From assembly GCF_050908995.1 (NCBI RefSeq), contig NC_135126.1, positions 2,976,001 through 3,040,000 on the forward strand: a DNA stretch of 64,000 nucleotides, given 5' to 3'. The notes beneath the pieces were generated by a model, which saw nothing but the letters and a program-made list of their open reading frames with translations, did no database searches and was not told the origin of the DNA. Positions 32,141 through 45,119 of the stretch are shown piece by piece. Position numbers and translations under genes: made by a program. Origin of the DNA: Andrena cerasifolii (taxonomy: Eukaryota > Arthropoda > Insecta > Hymenoptera > Andrenidae). Each line of letters begins with the position of its first letter. Position 1 is the first letter of the stretch.

Positions 32141-34020
32141 AATAGAAAAACTTACTTTTAAGGGTTAGTGGTGGGGGTAACTTGAAAAAAGTGGATTTTT
32201 CGAAAATTATATTTACGCGGTTTTGTGGATATAAGAAAACGATGTACCTTCTGTTTAAACTTCTTTCCGATATCTCTCACCGTTCTCGAGATATTCTACG
32301 GAAAATAAAATTCTGCATTTTTTTCAAAGGGTGATTTCACCCCCAAAAATTGCATTATGGCACCAAGAAAAAATAGGGTTGCATTATGGATGAACTACTC
32401 CACTTGCACATGGAGTTTCAAATTTTTCAGACCTAATCTACCGCGTTTGTGTCTATTTAGCAAAATTCTGAAAATTAGTATTTTTCATTTTTTGTTGTAC
32501 TTGTACATAGAAAGAGGGGGAGCTGTAATATTTTAAATTTTGAAAGCATTAATAGCCAAGTAAAATTGACGAAAATTGAGGAGGTCTTTGGAAATAGAAT
32601 TTAAAAAACGGAGCACAAATCAAGTTATAATTATCGACTGTGGATCGCTTGTATAATATTTAGTTGGTAGCTGGGTCTTAACAAACTCACAGATTTAATG
32701 CGGAGGTATTATGCGATTAGTCATACGCGTAGCATGAGAAAGTGGGTCAAATAATACCGGACTATCGGCAGAACGCGAGTTCCTGATTTTATGGCGAACG
32801 GCAGGGGTAATTATTCAAAACGTATCGATCGCTAATGGCAATAAAGTGCCGTAATCGTTGGAAGACTGTCGCACGGGTAATTATCTCCGTCGCTGGCGAG
32901 CCTCGTAAAGCTGCATCGTTGCTATAAATTTAATACCCTCTGCTAGGTGTTTTCATAAATTAAATCTCGAGCCTTTTGCCATCTAAATCTGAATAGCACC
33001 GCGTAAATACTTTGTCATACGCGTAACACTTTGCTAAAGCTTATCAATGAACACACTTTAACGACCATCGAACATCAAGTTCCTCGCGATAGGTATTAAT
33101 GAATAGAAGAATGATAATTAAATTTTTATTCAAAGTAATACTATCATCGCATTAAGAAAAGTAGATCATTGGATTTATTTTGATACACACGGCAACGTAA
33201 TTTAGAAGACATATAGGTATTTAGAAATTTAACTCGATTAAAATTTCATCTACTTCTTGCACTTGCTTCGTTCCATCCTAATAAATAATCCTGATAAATG
33301 TACCATTCCATAATTAGTAGCAAACTGAACAGAAGATTTCATCTTGTCCCAGTTTAAAATTTTCGATCGTTAAGTTCAGTGCGAACGTATGAACGATATT
33401 CTAAGCCACGCATTTCGTAGCAGTAAGTACGTTCTTTATTAGTGTACATCCAGCGAGCCACAGGACATTGCTTACTGTTGCAATTAAAGTAAGATATCGC
33501 GTTTCATAATTCTCCTGCGAACAGCGACGCCGTTACGAGGCACGCGAGATCGTAACCACAGCGTGGCAATGACATTTCTTGAAATCCCGCGATTTACCGT
33601 GCTACTCGAAATCTTTTCGCCTTTTCTACGGGGTCTAATTACTTGGCAGATGGTATCGTCGACGGCGGAGCGAACGTGGAGCAGCGACGGGAGTCGCGTG
33701 ATTTAACGAAATACACCGCGCGGTTAATTGGTTCTGGGTGTGACGACGAATTAATGTATAAGCCAGCGACGAGGTCGTAATTAATTATTCAGCAGATACC
33801 GCGAATAGACGAAGGGGCTTAAAAATTAATTGGCTAGCAGCTGACGACCGCTTAATCGTCCTTGATTTATTGTTCACCCGTCAACGGATTACAGCATGAT
33901 TATATAAGTGAATTTAATTCCATTACGTAATCTTAAGTTTCTTTTACGGCAATATTTCTTTGCAATTCGGAGAAAGTGTTCCGCGTGAAATTAAATTAAA
34001 ACACAAGTCTTATAATGCGG
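32141..34020. other. Non-coding stretch
   Basis: AT-rich. 32160-32480 has the look of old repeat sequence (GGTGATTTCACCCCCAAAAA). 33530-33850 is GC-richer. No gene or RNA recognised. Confidence 0.4.
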
Positions 34021-34640
34021 TTAAGGGGGCTGGGCAGTCAAATCGAGTATTTTCTGCGAATTAATTACAAGGAGATGAGAGCAAGCACGAACATTTCCTT
34101 GTACAGAATGTTTATTACTGTCACGATCAGTAGAAAAATATTTTTTTTCATACACCTAGGTATCTATTTTGGAAACGGCGCCACACGAGGTGATTATACA
34201 GTGTTTTAGAAAAAGTGTATTTGGTTTTGCTCTGATATTGAGCGTAAAAAATAAAGATATAACGCTCCTCATAACACCTGTAATTTCGTATTGGACCTCG
34301 GAAAAAAGAATTGAACCAAAATTATTAAAATAGCGACCAGGAGAAGGCGATTTTTACGATAAATGTTGGTTTTCGGGATGCACAGATGTCTGGCTTTTTT
34401 TATCTTGGAAATTAAAGCTTTAATACTTTAATGTTGAAGTTCACTCCAAAATGAAATATATTTTAAAGGTGCTGTAAAAATTTCAAGTCGATCCGAACCT
34501 CAGTTTTTTTGCAATCACTGCAAAATTGCAGATTGCGATTTTGCAGTGATTGCAAAAAAACTGAGGTTCGGATCGACTTGAAATTTTTACAGCACGTTCA
34601 AAATATATTTCATTTCTATACAAACACCTATTTCTATTTT
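34021..34640. mobile_element. Degenerate TTAA element with a near-perfect hairpin
   Basis: Left end TTAAGGGGGCTGGGCAGTCA resembles the GACTAGGCAGT family. At 34451-34613 lies a hairpin with about 75-bp arms (TTTCAAGTCGATCCGAACCT / AGGTTCGGATCGACTTGAAA) around an 11-nt loop TGCAGATTGCG. The right TTAA end was not found. Confidence 0.65.
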
Positions 34641-35915
34641 TCGGTCATCCTGAAGTGTATATTTTAATCCTTCCTAGATTTGGTTTAATTTCCCATATTA
34701 TTTACAATGAAAGAGGAAAAAATAAACATTTTAACTATATATATATCCATATTCCCCAAAAAAAATTTTTTTTTGCAGTTCACACTATAAACAAACATTA
34801 CCCAAAATTACTAGTCACAATTTGCATCCATCCCCTTATAATTATTTCCTGAAAGAATACTGCGATAAATTTGCCCCGAAACAATGGAATTTTATTATCC
34901 AAAATTCCCGTTATTTCAATCTAATCAACATTCTACTGAATTCCAGTTGCAAGTGCAGCTCTGCCAGCAGTGCCGCACACGCCCCTCCGTCGATATTTAA
35001 ATCGCGTTCCCACATACACGAAATAATATCACGTTCACGTTCGCGACACCGCAGACCGCATCGTTACGTCCGCCGCTGAAATAATCCATCTATCGCTGGC
35101 CCGAGCCCGCCTGAGGGAAATCATTTCGAGACGACGATCCCCCCGTCTGACCAGCGGGCTGGCCGCCGCGAGGGCTCTCCGCTTGCCGCGGAAAAAGGAC
35201 GAGGTGGAAGGCGGGCGTCGTCGGGCGATTCGAAATCCCCCGATGCAAATCACCGGCGCAACGCGATTCTGTAACGCGAGGCAACGTCACGCTGGGGCTT
35301 CGGTATGCGATACCGACGATTAAAGCTTGTTCCAGCAGGCCGGACGCGGCGATTTGTCATTCGCCGCCGTCCCGTGGCCCGTGCAGCACGCGAAATACAC
35401 GTTTTAAGGAGAGCGTCCGCCGCGTGTAGATACTCGCGACTCGCGGCGCGGCGCGTCCACTCGCGGGTAGGTTTATCCCGCGCGTCGTTACAAATAACTC
35501 GCGGTGATGCATTCGGTATTCGCGTACAGCGGGGTGGCCCCCGCCATCTTAGATATTTCTTCGGTTTAATATCAGCGGTTTTTCTCGCTAAGTGCAAAAT
35601 TACGATTCCCTCCCCGGGCTTTGGACTATTTACGAGACCGCGGGGGCGGCTCGAGGTAACGAGACGCCTGTGCGGGGAGTCTCGATTTGCATGGAACGCT
35701 GCGTACGCTTTCGTGGTAGTTTGTGGGGTTTTAGGGAAGTTTTAATTGCTTCGAAGAGAACCCTGCAGGAAACTCTGGCTATAGTTGATCTAGCCTGAAC
35801 TTGTTGTCCAGTTGCAAAAATAGATTTAAAAGTTTCCTTGAAACTGGAGCAATCTCTTTCTTAGGGTTTTGGATCCTTTCGTGTAGAAGGGCGAACCCTG
35901 CTTGGTCCAGGATCC
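34641..35915. other. Non-coding stretch with GC-rich island
   Basis: 35000-35750 is strongly GC/CpG-rich with long overlapping frames rich in Arg on both strands, typical of a compositional artefact rather than a gene. No domain seen. Confidence 0.4.
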
Positions 35916-35917
35916 TC

Positions 35918-36652
35918 CTAAAGGGGGTATACTCGTTTGAACCCTCGGAAATTGTGTACATTTTGTGGATTTTTTTATAAGTCAACTACTTGATGAAGAT
36001 TTCCCGTTTTTTTACTATCTTTACATAGTATTGTGAACTACTTAAAAAAAAAGTTTCAGTTAAAAAACTATTGTTTTTCGGAAGTTATGCATACATATCC
36101 GAAAGTCTCTCAATTTTAGACGTCTAAACGGTGGGCCTGAAGATAGCTGTATGTCGTGTCTGAAATAAAAAACAATAAAATCTTCGTATAAAGTTTGTCA
36201 ATAGCTATCGTCCAACGCGGCCGATTTTGAAAATTTTTAAAAATAAAGAAATGGTGAGAGATCAAAGGTAATGTTACATTTTCCTAAGAGAAGAGGCCAC
36301 CTTTTTTTCTTTATAAATAATAAACGGGGAATCGGAATAAAAAATAGCCCTCGTTGGACGATGTGGAATCTTATTACGATTCTGCATGCAAAATTGGAAG
36401 TGAATTGTTTAAACGTAGCGCGAGTTTTTAGGCCCACCGTTTAGCCGTCTAAAATCGAGAGACTTTCGGATATGTATGCATAACTTCCGAAAAACACTAG
36501 TTTTTTAACTGAAACTTTTTTTTTAAGTTGTTCATAATACTATGTAAAGATAGTAAAAAAATGGGAAATCTTCATGAAGCCGTTGAGTTGTAAAAAAATC
36601 CACAAAATGTATACATTTTCCGAGGGTTGATACGGGTATACCCCCTAAAGCG
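35918..36652. mobile_element. Long foldback element (GGGGGTATAC ends)
   Basis: TAAAGGGGGTATACTCG at the left, GGGTATACCCCCTAAAG at the right. Arms of about 210 bp: AACCCTCGGAAA / TTTTCCGAGGGTT, CATACATATCCGAAAGTCTC / GAGACTTTCGGATATGTATG, GTCTAAACGGTGGGCCT / AGGCCCACCGTTTAGCCG. The middle, 36140-36420, is non-palindromic and AT-rich. Possible TAA target duplication. Confidence 0.75.
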
Positions 36653-38600
36653 AGCTGTGCCAAGGGTGTTACCTGATTGGAGAAAAAGGGGTGGAGCAAG
36701 CAAGGCGACCGCAAAGAACGGACAATTTGGAGATGGCAATATTGGTAGAAAGAGAAAATTGGAACCTACGAAATCCAATAAAAATGTAAAACTTTTTGAG
36801 AAAGCGGTAAGAAAGTGGGTAGGGGAGAGGTGCTATAAAAGGGACAAGTCTTAAATGGGACAGCTCATTATGCCTAGGTAATCCAGGTGAACGTGACTAT
36901 TTTCACAAAAAAATAAATAAATTTTTTTTTATAAAATCAGAATATAAATTTCGTGCGAAGCCGAGTATTAAAGCTAGTTAAATATAAAGGACGACAAAAA
37001 TCATTTTTGTGCGGAGGACCCTGCTTAGTTTGGAGAAAGAATTAGCTTTCTTCAAAATGACCTACCCTTCTATCTTTGTGATACCTTCTGACGTTGTTTG
37101 GAGTGGGGAAGAGGTATTTCTAAGGGTGCTTTCCTGGGGGACACTTTTGAAGATACAGACTGGTAGTTTGAATGTATTCAATTGCCAGAGATAGCTTTGA
37201 TTTAAAAAATATCAGAAGGGTTGAAAATTTGGGAATTTATGATTATTTAAACGCTATCTCTAGTAAGTGAATTTAAGTGGAATATAAGTTGTGAGATAGA
37301 AAAGTGTCTCGTGTAAAAAGGGCCTTATGAATCTGTTATTTAATGATGGGTAGATTTGATGCGAAGAACGAGACGGTGTAAACAGAGGTCAATAGGAAGA
37401 TTGGATAGAAAGTAATTTCCTTCTGATCTTCTTTCAATTGCCTGCTAAGATTATGGATGAAAGTAAAAAAGTGATAGCAGTGCAATACGCATTTCCCGGC
37501 TGGGAGATGGAAGCAGGTATTTCTCTAGCAAAAAATCGAGCGCAATTTTAATAAACCAAGCACACGTTCAGTTGGCCAAGAAACACGCTACGCTGTAAGA
37601 TATTCGCGTTTCAAGTTTCACGTTTCTGGGATACAGCTCACTCGGATAGATCCAGCCGAGCGATCTTACGAACGGCCGCGGCGTCGCGCAACAAGAAATC
37701 ATAGAAATCCCGACAGTTGACGTCTCAATATATATCTCATCTAGACGCAGCAAAGAATGTGCTCGTCCCTCCACGAGACGTGAAATATAATTAACACACT
37801 TTTATCTAACTCCACGAATTAATTCCTTCTGCTTCCATCGCGTTTCTGTTATCAGCAATCAAGCGGCATAAATTACATTCAATTAACCTCGGAATTAAAC
37901 CGTATAATCTCTCAGAATAGATACCGATGCGAATTGATTTCACCTACATTTCTCCAGCTTTCAAAAAGAAGAAAATGTTTCACCGACGCGGGTGTTATTC
38001 ATTATTCCACGATCAAATCATTTCTGTGATAGGCTGTATCGAGTTTCTGCAGAGCAGAATATTTAAAAGAAATTACTGAATTAATTTTTCGTGATGTACA
38101 AGAATATAGTGAAGAAGTATACGATCCTACTTACAATTAGAAAAATTTCTCTGACTGTCAAATACATATCAATGAAAAAAGTTATCCGAAATCATCCCTA
38201 TTTTCTGTATAATAGTTTGGACACTGTGGGTGGAAAATGAAATGATGCACTATGACTGTTTAACAGTAACAACATATATTCAACGACTAACAAAGTGAAT
38301 ACAAATAGCGTGTAAAAATGAAAAGCCTAAAGAGCACGAAGCGTTCGGTACGAAGTCCCGCAAGGCTCTGCCCTTTTTCGTCGGCGTTTGACGAACGCCC
38401 GAAAATTCACGGACGGGGAAAACAAATTTCTCACGCGCCTCAAAGTTGCGAAAGAGGACACGCTGCCCTTAGGATTTCACTGGGGCTCTGGCAATCGTCA
38501 CTTTTATTGCCCTAGCCCCCAAGCTCGACCACCCGCACTAGGCACTCGAGCAACCGACCGTTTTAGGCCTAGGAAATAAATAAAACTATCTGCCAGCTTA
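36653..38600. other. Non-coding stretch
   Basis: AT-rich. Holds a diverged GTGTCTCGTGTAAAAAGGGC motif (about 37303) shared with the 17.8-18.9-kb array, and a GC-rich patch at 38330-38580. No gene recognised. Confidence 0.4.
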
Positions 38601-38621
38601 CAGTCCGCTACAATAGGTAAT

Positions 38622-39050
38622 TAGAAAATGAATTATTCTAATTAAAATAAATCCTAAAATATCTTGGATTCTAAAATAAAAATGAAAGGGAATTTCATAT
38701 TTATTTCTATCTGTGCTTAGAGGGTTATTCAACCCTTTTAAATGTAAGGAAACTAAATGGGTAATTACTAAAATTAAAATAATTAAAGGAAAAATAAAAT
38801 GAAATGAATAAAATCGGTTTAAAGTAGCATTATCAATAGAAACCCCCCCTCAAATTCATTCGACTATTATTTGTCCAATATAAGAGATAGCTGATATGTA
38901 GTAAGTTTATAATTACTGTTGCTCCTCATTAAGATATTTTTCCTCGTGGTAAAACATATCCTAAAAATGCAGTTGCTATTAATATTAATATAATAATCAC
39001 TCCTACAATTCAATCACGGGTAGATTTAAAGGAATGATAATAAATTCCCT
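38622..39050 (-). pseudogene. NUMT: mitochondrial cytochrome b fragment
   Basis: On the minus strand, read with the invertebrate mitochondrial code, the sequence gives cytochrome b landmarks in order: IVGVII, ATAFLGYVLP, WGATVI, then AISYIGQIIVEWIWGG, DNATLNRFYSFHFIL, LHLKGLNNPL and DILGFILI. It is broken: the conserved Trp codon after VLP is CGA, MS is followed by TAA, a small insertion lies near 38889 and a base is lost near 38856, shifting the frame. It covers roughly the middle third of the gene. A dead nuclear copy, not an assembled mitochondrial contig, because nuclear repeats flank it. Confidence 0.9.
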
Positions 39051-39754
39051 TCGGTATTTCTGATCACACAATTTCATTCTTATCAAATGTCACAGAAATG
39101 TTTAAGCGCCCCATCTCAAATGCCGTTTCAGTTACATATGTTCCCTTCAATGATATCTAACAGTCCCATGTCAAGTCCTGTACACTGTGATACCGTGTTT
39201 TGAAAATAATACCCCTCGAAATGGGTTGAAGTAAAAGGATAGCATGTTCGATGAAATGTGGCTGACATAATTCAAAATGATTAATTCATTCGGTATGAAA
39301 ACAGTCCGCGAAACGGCTTAGGCGAACACGACCGATGCATCGTCCCCGCGAAATGGTTACATTCTGTATTTCTTGAGTGCATCTTGCCCACGTATAACTG
39401 CACAGAGCTACGAATAGCCCGCGGCACCGTATAATGTAAACTCATGGAAAACTAAACGCCCACGTCCCAATGCATGAGGAATGAGAAGCAGAAATAATAG
39501 CCAGTAGAATGCCATATTTCACCGTCCTGCTTCCAGTAATATCGCACGGGCTAGCCGTGAAAATTAATCGACGTGTTCCCAGTTATTGTTATTGCCTGTA
39601 ATGACCGAGGGAGCATCTACTTCCAATGCATTTCCATGCGCATCCGTGCTGAGAGTACTCACGCTTCAATAATGCGTTAATTGCCTGTAATTAGATTACC
39701 CGGAACGACACACATATTTCCACTATATTCCTTCATTCCTTATCACTTCACGCA
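39051..39754. other. Non-coding stretch
   Basis: No gene, repeat border or RNA recognised. Confidence 0.4.
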
Positions 39755-40482
39755 TTAAGGGGTGCTTCTCGTGTAACAGCCCCCGAAATTTATGATTTTT
39801 GCTTTAAAAATTATTGTTAATATTATATTAAACTTTTTTGGGATATAAAGAGGCATCTTTAAACTCGTAGATTTTTTTTTAATGTCGATCCTTCTTATTA
39901 GTTATTAATTATTGTGGAATCGTGTTTACCTCTTCGACGATGTCGGCGTCAGGTGTAGCACCTGTCACAGTCATCTGATTGCAAAAAGAAGATAGTTTTC
40001 TTAAAGTTAAATAATTTACGCTGGGACTGGACCGAAAATTTTAATTTTAGTTTTTATTTATAATACATGTTTCGTCGATGTAAAGAATAATATGAAAAAT
40101 TTGTCTAAGGAAAAAACTTACTTCTTCTGTCAAACGCTAAAACTCTTTGAATTTTTCATTTCTTTTTCTTTAAAGTGGACCGATCCTAGCGTAAACTATC
40201 TAACTTTAAGAAACTCCTATTTTTTTGTTTGCAATTAGATGACTGTGATAGGTATCTACACATCTCGCCAACAGGAGTTACATCGTCGAAGAGGAGGACA
40301 GGATTCCACAATAATTACTAAATAATAAGAAAGATTGACATAAGTAAAATATTTTCTGCAAGTTTAAAGATGCCTCCTTATTTCCCAAAGGAGATTAATC
40401 CACTATGATCAACAGTTTTTTCAAATAAAAATTCTTAAATATCAGTTACTTTTGGGACTGTTCGACCAGAATCCTCCCTTAA
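39755..40482. mobile_element. TTAA foldback element
   Basis: TTAAGGGGTGCTTCTCGTGT at the left; the right end, read inward, is TTAAGGGAGGATTCTGGTCG. The arms include CTGTCACAGTCATCTGATTG / CAATTAGATGACTGTGATAG and TTCGACGATGTCGG / CATCGTCGAAGAGG. 728 bp with TTAA at both borders. The arms are more diverged than in the 20.3-kb element, hence older. Confidence 0.78.
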
Positions 40483-40555
40483 CCGATGATGTATGCTTAT
40501 GGAAAAAGGAAACGCGATTTTGGGATTTATTACTTCAAAATGCGAGTTCTAAAAA

Positions 40556-40587
<32 letters not shown>

Positions 40588-40612
40588 GATTATTATTATT
40601 ATTATTATTATC

Positions 40613-40644
<32 letters not shown>

Positions 40645-40771
40645 CATTATCATTATCATTATCATTATCATTATCATTATCATTATCATTATCATTATCA
40701 TTATCATTATCATTATCATTATCATTATCATTATCATTATCATTATCATTATCATTATCATTATCATTATC

Positions 40772-40803
<32 letters not shown>

Positions 40804-40811
40804 CATTATTA

Positions 40812-40858
<47 letters not shown>
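40556..40858. repeat. Compound microsatellite (ATT)n-(ATTATC)n-(ATT)n
   Basis: About 300 bp. A core of about 190 bp is pure hexamer ATTATC; both flanks are ATT trimers with a few transitional ATC units. The apparent open frames (poly-Tyr/His, poly-Asn/Asp, poly-Ile) are artefacts of the repeat, not genes. Confidence 0.97.
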
Positions 40859-40860
<2 letters not shown>

Positions 40861-40885
40861 ATTTCTATTACTCGTAGAAAATAAA

Positions 40886-41160
40886 TGACATTCTACTAAT
40901 GTAATAAATGCGAAAGTATGTTTGGATATTTGTTACTCAATCACATCGAAACTACGCAACGGATCTTTCTGAAATTTTGTATACACGTAATCTAGGACCA
41001 GGAATAATATATAGAATACTTTTTTTATCTCGATTTTGTTAACCGATCTGGACCAAATTTTGCATAATTACTCTATGGAGCATTACAGAAAAATATAGGC
41101 TACCATGAAATCTGGACATCCTTCCCCCTTATTTCACCCCCTCGCCACTCTGTGACAATC
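40886..41160 (-). mobile_element. Repeat with retroelement/Helitron-like end, reverse orientation
   Basis: On the minus strand it ends CATACTTTCGCATTTATTAC and ATTAGTAGAATG, like the tail of the repeat at 3751-3975. The ATT microsatellite begins just beyond this end, as is common at 3' ends of some retroelements. Confidence 0.45.
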
Positions 41161-43333
41161 GAAATGTAACTCGAGCAACATACATATAGATGAGTATCAG
41201 TAAAACTAAATCTAGAGTAAAGGCGAGGCTGCAATAGCAATTGTTCATAAGTTTAACCATTAAGTATCTAAAATTAAGAACTAAACTAAAACTAACAGAA
41301 ATAAAGAGAATTGAAGTTACCTACACACGATTGAGAATTGATTCCGACTACAAAAATATTTTCCTCTGTTAAAATTGGGAATTATAAAAGTTACGTAAGC
41401 TTTAATAACATTAATACTAGCCATTATATTTACGATATCCTAAGTAACACGTTTCTTTGCCAAATATTTCTAAATGCAGAAAACTCGGAACATCTTCAAG
41501 CTCCAAAAGCCAAATATCTAAAATAGTTCACCTTCTCTTAAGGTAGAAAATCTCTCATAAATAAATTCTTGTTTGTTCAAAACGTAGCTAGCTAGCCTTC
41601 CCGAAGTTCCTGCTTGTCGCAAAAATTTTGAGAAAATCACCGGAGGTCAATCATGGAATTACGGACGCCCGAAATGTAAGATGGAACGTGACTCGTGTGC
41701 ATGCCATTCTTCGAGTGCCTATAAAGCATTCTCCGCCGTATGGCTACCGCGTCGTAACTCGCTCCGCTTCCTAGGTATTGTTGCCTTACCGAAGGATTCT
41801 TCAATCCTAACCTGCGTACAAAGCGGCCATGGAAGAAACGTTCGGAGCAACTTCTTGCGCACCACTTCTGCTGCAGGCCATCCGTAATATGGTTGGTGCC
41901 AGGCGATCAAGACCACCACACCGTAACCATACAAAAAAATCTTGAGACGCACGAAGAGCTTTCATCGCCTTTTATTCACCATAGACCAACATACACCGAG
42001 TATCTATCTTCAAAGTAGATGAAACTTTCTTTGAGGAAACCAGTCAAAATTCTGTTGCAGCAGAATTTTTCCATGCCACATTATCTTTGCAAGTGTCGCG
42101 AGGAAATGAACTGCAAGTGTGGGCAATAATGCACGCCAAAATTTGTGGTAAATATGTTTCCCTTGCCAAAGGTTAACACACTGGTCTGAGTGAAAGGAAA
42201 ATTCCTTCAGCATGGAACAAACGCAAGAATGCCGAACGTTGGAGACAAGTGGGAAACACAAATCGAAGGCGTCTGACCATGAACAGGTGAGAGGGTTAAA
42301 CAGCTCCCATGTTACACTCGCTTTGTCGAGATTTGTTAGTCGTGGGGCAAGGTAGCATAATGCAGCTAATTAAGGTGTACCTGGGGAACCTTCTCACTGT
42401 CACCTTTCGTTCAGCGTTCGACGTTTATCTTGAAAAGGAAATTCCAACGCCTGGTTTCAATGGGGAAGGAATGCTACTCTATCTTATCGTCTGCTTTGTG
42501 TTCCCGCAAAGTGCTCTGCGGTGTACAAGTATTTAATTAATATACATAAAGGGGTCTTTATAAAATAATTATTTAGATCTTGATCTTTAACGCATACAGG
42601 ATAATTGAACGGTTTGTGCGAAAAATATACACAATTTTCACAGTGTAATAGTCGGTTCTTTAGCTAACGGACACGCAGGGAATTTTCTTTCGTTGTTAAG
42701 ATGTGAATAATATCTTTGTTAAATTTGTCGAAAATACGCGTAATGTTAATTAGTTTCAGTGGCCTGCAGCCATATTGGAAAGGGGTAAACACGTTTCACT
42801 GGGAAAATGTGTTTTCAAAGTTGCGCTTCGATCGTAAGACAGTGCGTGAATAAATTTAAGATTTAACTTCCAAGAAATTTCATTGCATACTTTATTGACA
42901 ATTGAATAATCGTTCCGACGAATTGAAGCCTATGGTACAGGAATCGCATGGCTAATTTTAAACCCCCTCTGCATCACTTATACAATTAACTTTTACATTC
43001 AAAGTACACGTCTGTCAAGTTTCACCGTTGAGTGATCCGCGTCAATGTGTAAGCTTTAGAATTAATTGACGTTAGAGGAAAAGACAGCCAGTACCAGGAA
43101 AATTATAATCCTTTCCACACAGACGTTACACAAAACTTACAAGCCTCTGTTCGAAGTCATTCGAATCGCTCGAATCCTTCGATTTATTCAAGGCATTCCA
43201 GCCATCCCAAACATTCTGCGAGCCAGAGGTAGAGTTGTTAGACTGTTAGGTTCGAGGAACGAGCTAGCATAAAATTTCTACAGACGTATAAATCGATTGG
43301 AATTTTTCTGCAGAAATTAATACTTCTCCAATA
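41161..43333. other. Non-coding stretch
   Basis: AT-rich to mixed. Overlapping open frames at 41680-42260 on both strands have no recognisable domain. No gene or RNA called. Confidence 0.4.
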
Positions 43334-43912
43334 TTAAGGGGACTAGGCAGTCGAAAAATCGATTTTTTTATTGCATTTTCCGAAAGTACTATCTTTTCTC
43401 AATAAAATGCCGCTTGGTTTATAGTAAAATTCGCAAAACTGTAGATTTGGCAGCTAAAAACCTCAAGCGGCAACATATAGCGTCGCCTTTGCCTAGAAAC
43501 TTTAAATGCGTTTTTCTCGAATATTTTTTTCTCTTCGTTTTTTCCTGATCGCGAGCGAATTGAGGTTCAAATCGACTTGGAAAAAATTACAGGATGTGTA
43601 GAACATGTGTCATTTCGGCGCAAACCTCTGATATGGTCGGTAAAAATTCGGGACTTTCATAAAAAAAATTAAGAAGTCACCGGATTTTTTTAAGAAAATC
43701 TCGAATTTTTACGGACTTTATCAGAGGTTTGGGCCGAAATGACACATGTTCTACACATCCTGTAATTTTTTCCAAATCGATCTGAACCTCAATTCGCCAA
43801 ATCTACAATTTTGCAAATTTTACTATAAACCAAGCGGCATTTTATTGAGAAAAGATAGTACTTTCGGAAAATGCAATAAAAAATCGATTTTTCGACTGCC
43901 TAGTCCCCTTAA
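43334..43912. mobile_element. TTAA foldback MITE, GACTAGGCAGT family (second copy)
   Basis: TTAAGGGGACTAGGCAGTCG to CGACTGCCTAGTCCCCTTAA, TTAA at each end. Nearly identical to 20291-20964 but about 95 bp shorter: the right arm lacks the stretch between CAATTCG and CCAAATCTAC (near 43797). The left arm has an extra GCGGCAACATATAGC. No coding capacity. Confidence 0.88.
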
Positions 43913-45119
43913 GGTAAACATGTATGATTTAAAACCTACGCGAGTGCACTAAGTGTCGCTCCGTAACATAAATAAGTCAAGAACTCCTTAAAGAAAAATA
44001 GCTCTACGGAAAAAGTAAACAGTCGAACGGTATGGATCATATGTTTCAAAACATATGAAATCGTCGGTCGAAAATACCGACATGCGCCTACTCCCGGGTT
44101 AACTAGCCAGCAGAAAAGTACCCTAAACATACAGCTATTACCGAACAAAATAACATTCATTGCTGTTAAGTGCAAAGCAATTATGACACCCCGCCATTTG
44201 TCCATACGCGATCATGATTGAAGAATTCTTTCCTCGTAATATGTTACATTCGTATTATCGATGCAACGAAGTGAAAGGGGGAAGATACAACAGTAAATTA
44301 CGCGAGATCATTGATCCCCCGTTTCCGGAACTATCTGAAATTAACTGTAACTTTAAGGCTGATCGTAAAGTGGCAGCAATTTATTCGAGGCAATTAAAAT
44401 CGTGCTGAAATTTAAAACAGCTTTAAATACGCGGGGAAACGTCCCAAACGTAGCAGCGCGGCCAGAGGAGACTGACGTCGAACGTTATAAAGAGAATTCG
44501 AGCCACGGACGTGAAATATTAGCGCATAAAAACGTTACGTTCCTTCGTCAACCATAAACGAAGATTATCCCGCGGTTTCAAAGCGCTGCACAGCGAGAAG
44601 ACTAATAAGACGCTTAAATCATTGTGCCCGGCTCGTTCGGAATTCCCGAATTAATTCATGCCTGAATTAATATCCGTGGACCACAGAAATGCACGGAATC
44701 GACGAGGGCACCTGGGATTAATATTCATAAAGCGGATGTTTTCGCGTGGCCCCATCGGTGTAATTATGCATTCGGTTTCTGATTGGAAATTGGTGTCTTC
44801 GCGTTTGCCCAAAAACGCGCGTATTCGTTCGTTCTACGTTGAACCGCAGGGATTCGTCAGGTTGAGGAATCTGTAAGAGTCTGAACATATTGGGGCCAGG
44901 ATTTAAATATAATTTTGACGGACTGAAATAAATGGTATTCAATTCTGAGAATGGTATGGAGAACGTTTTTCTTGAGGAGTATCAAAAGGTATGAAATTAT
45001 AAAGAGTAATGTAAAATTAATTATGAAAAAAGCTGTAATGTGTTAACTTCGAAGAGCCTTTGTATTTATGAAACGCCTTTTTATTTATAAAACCGACTAT
45101 ATGTATGATAGATATACGT
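43913..45119. other. Non-coding stretch
   Basis: No gene, RNA or clear repeat recognised; a moderately GC-rich patch at 44440-44870. Confidence 0.4.

Noticed and set aside
35035..35745. Several long Arg-rich open frames on both strands
   Set aside because: Caused by GC-rich composition with few stop codons; no domain, splice sites or consistent codon use.
40486..40888. Open frames encoding poly-Tyr/His, poly-Ile or poly-Asn/Asp
   Set aside because: They are translations of the ATT/ATTATC microsatellite in its frames; no flanking coding sequence.
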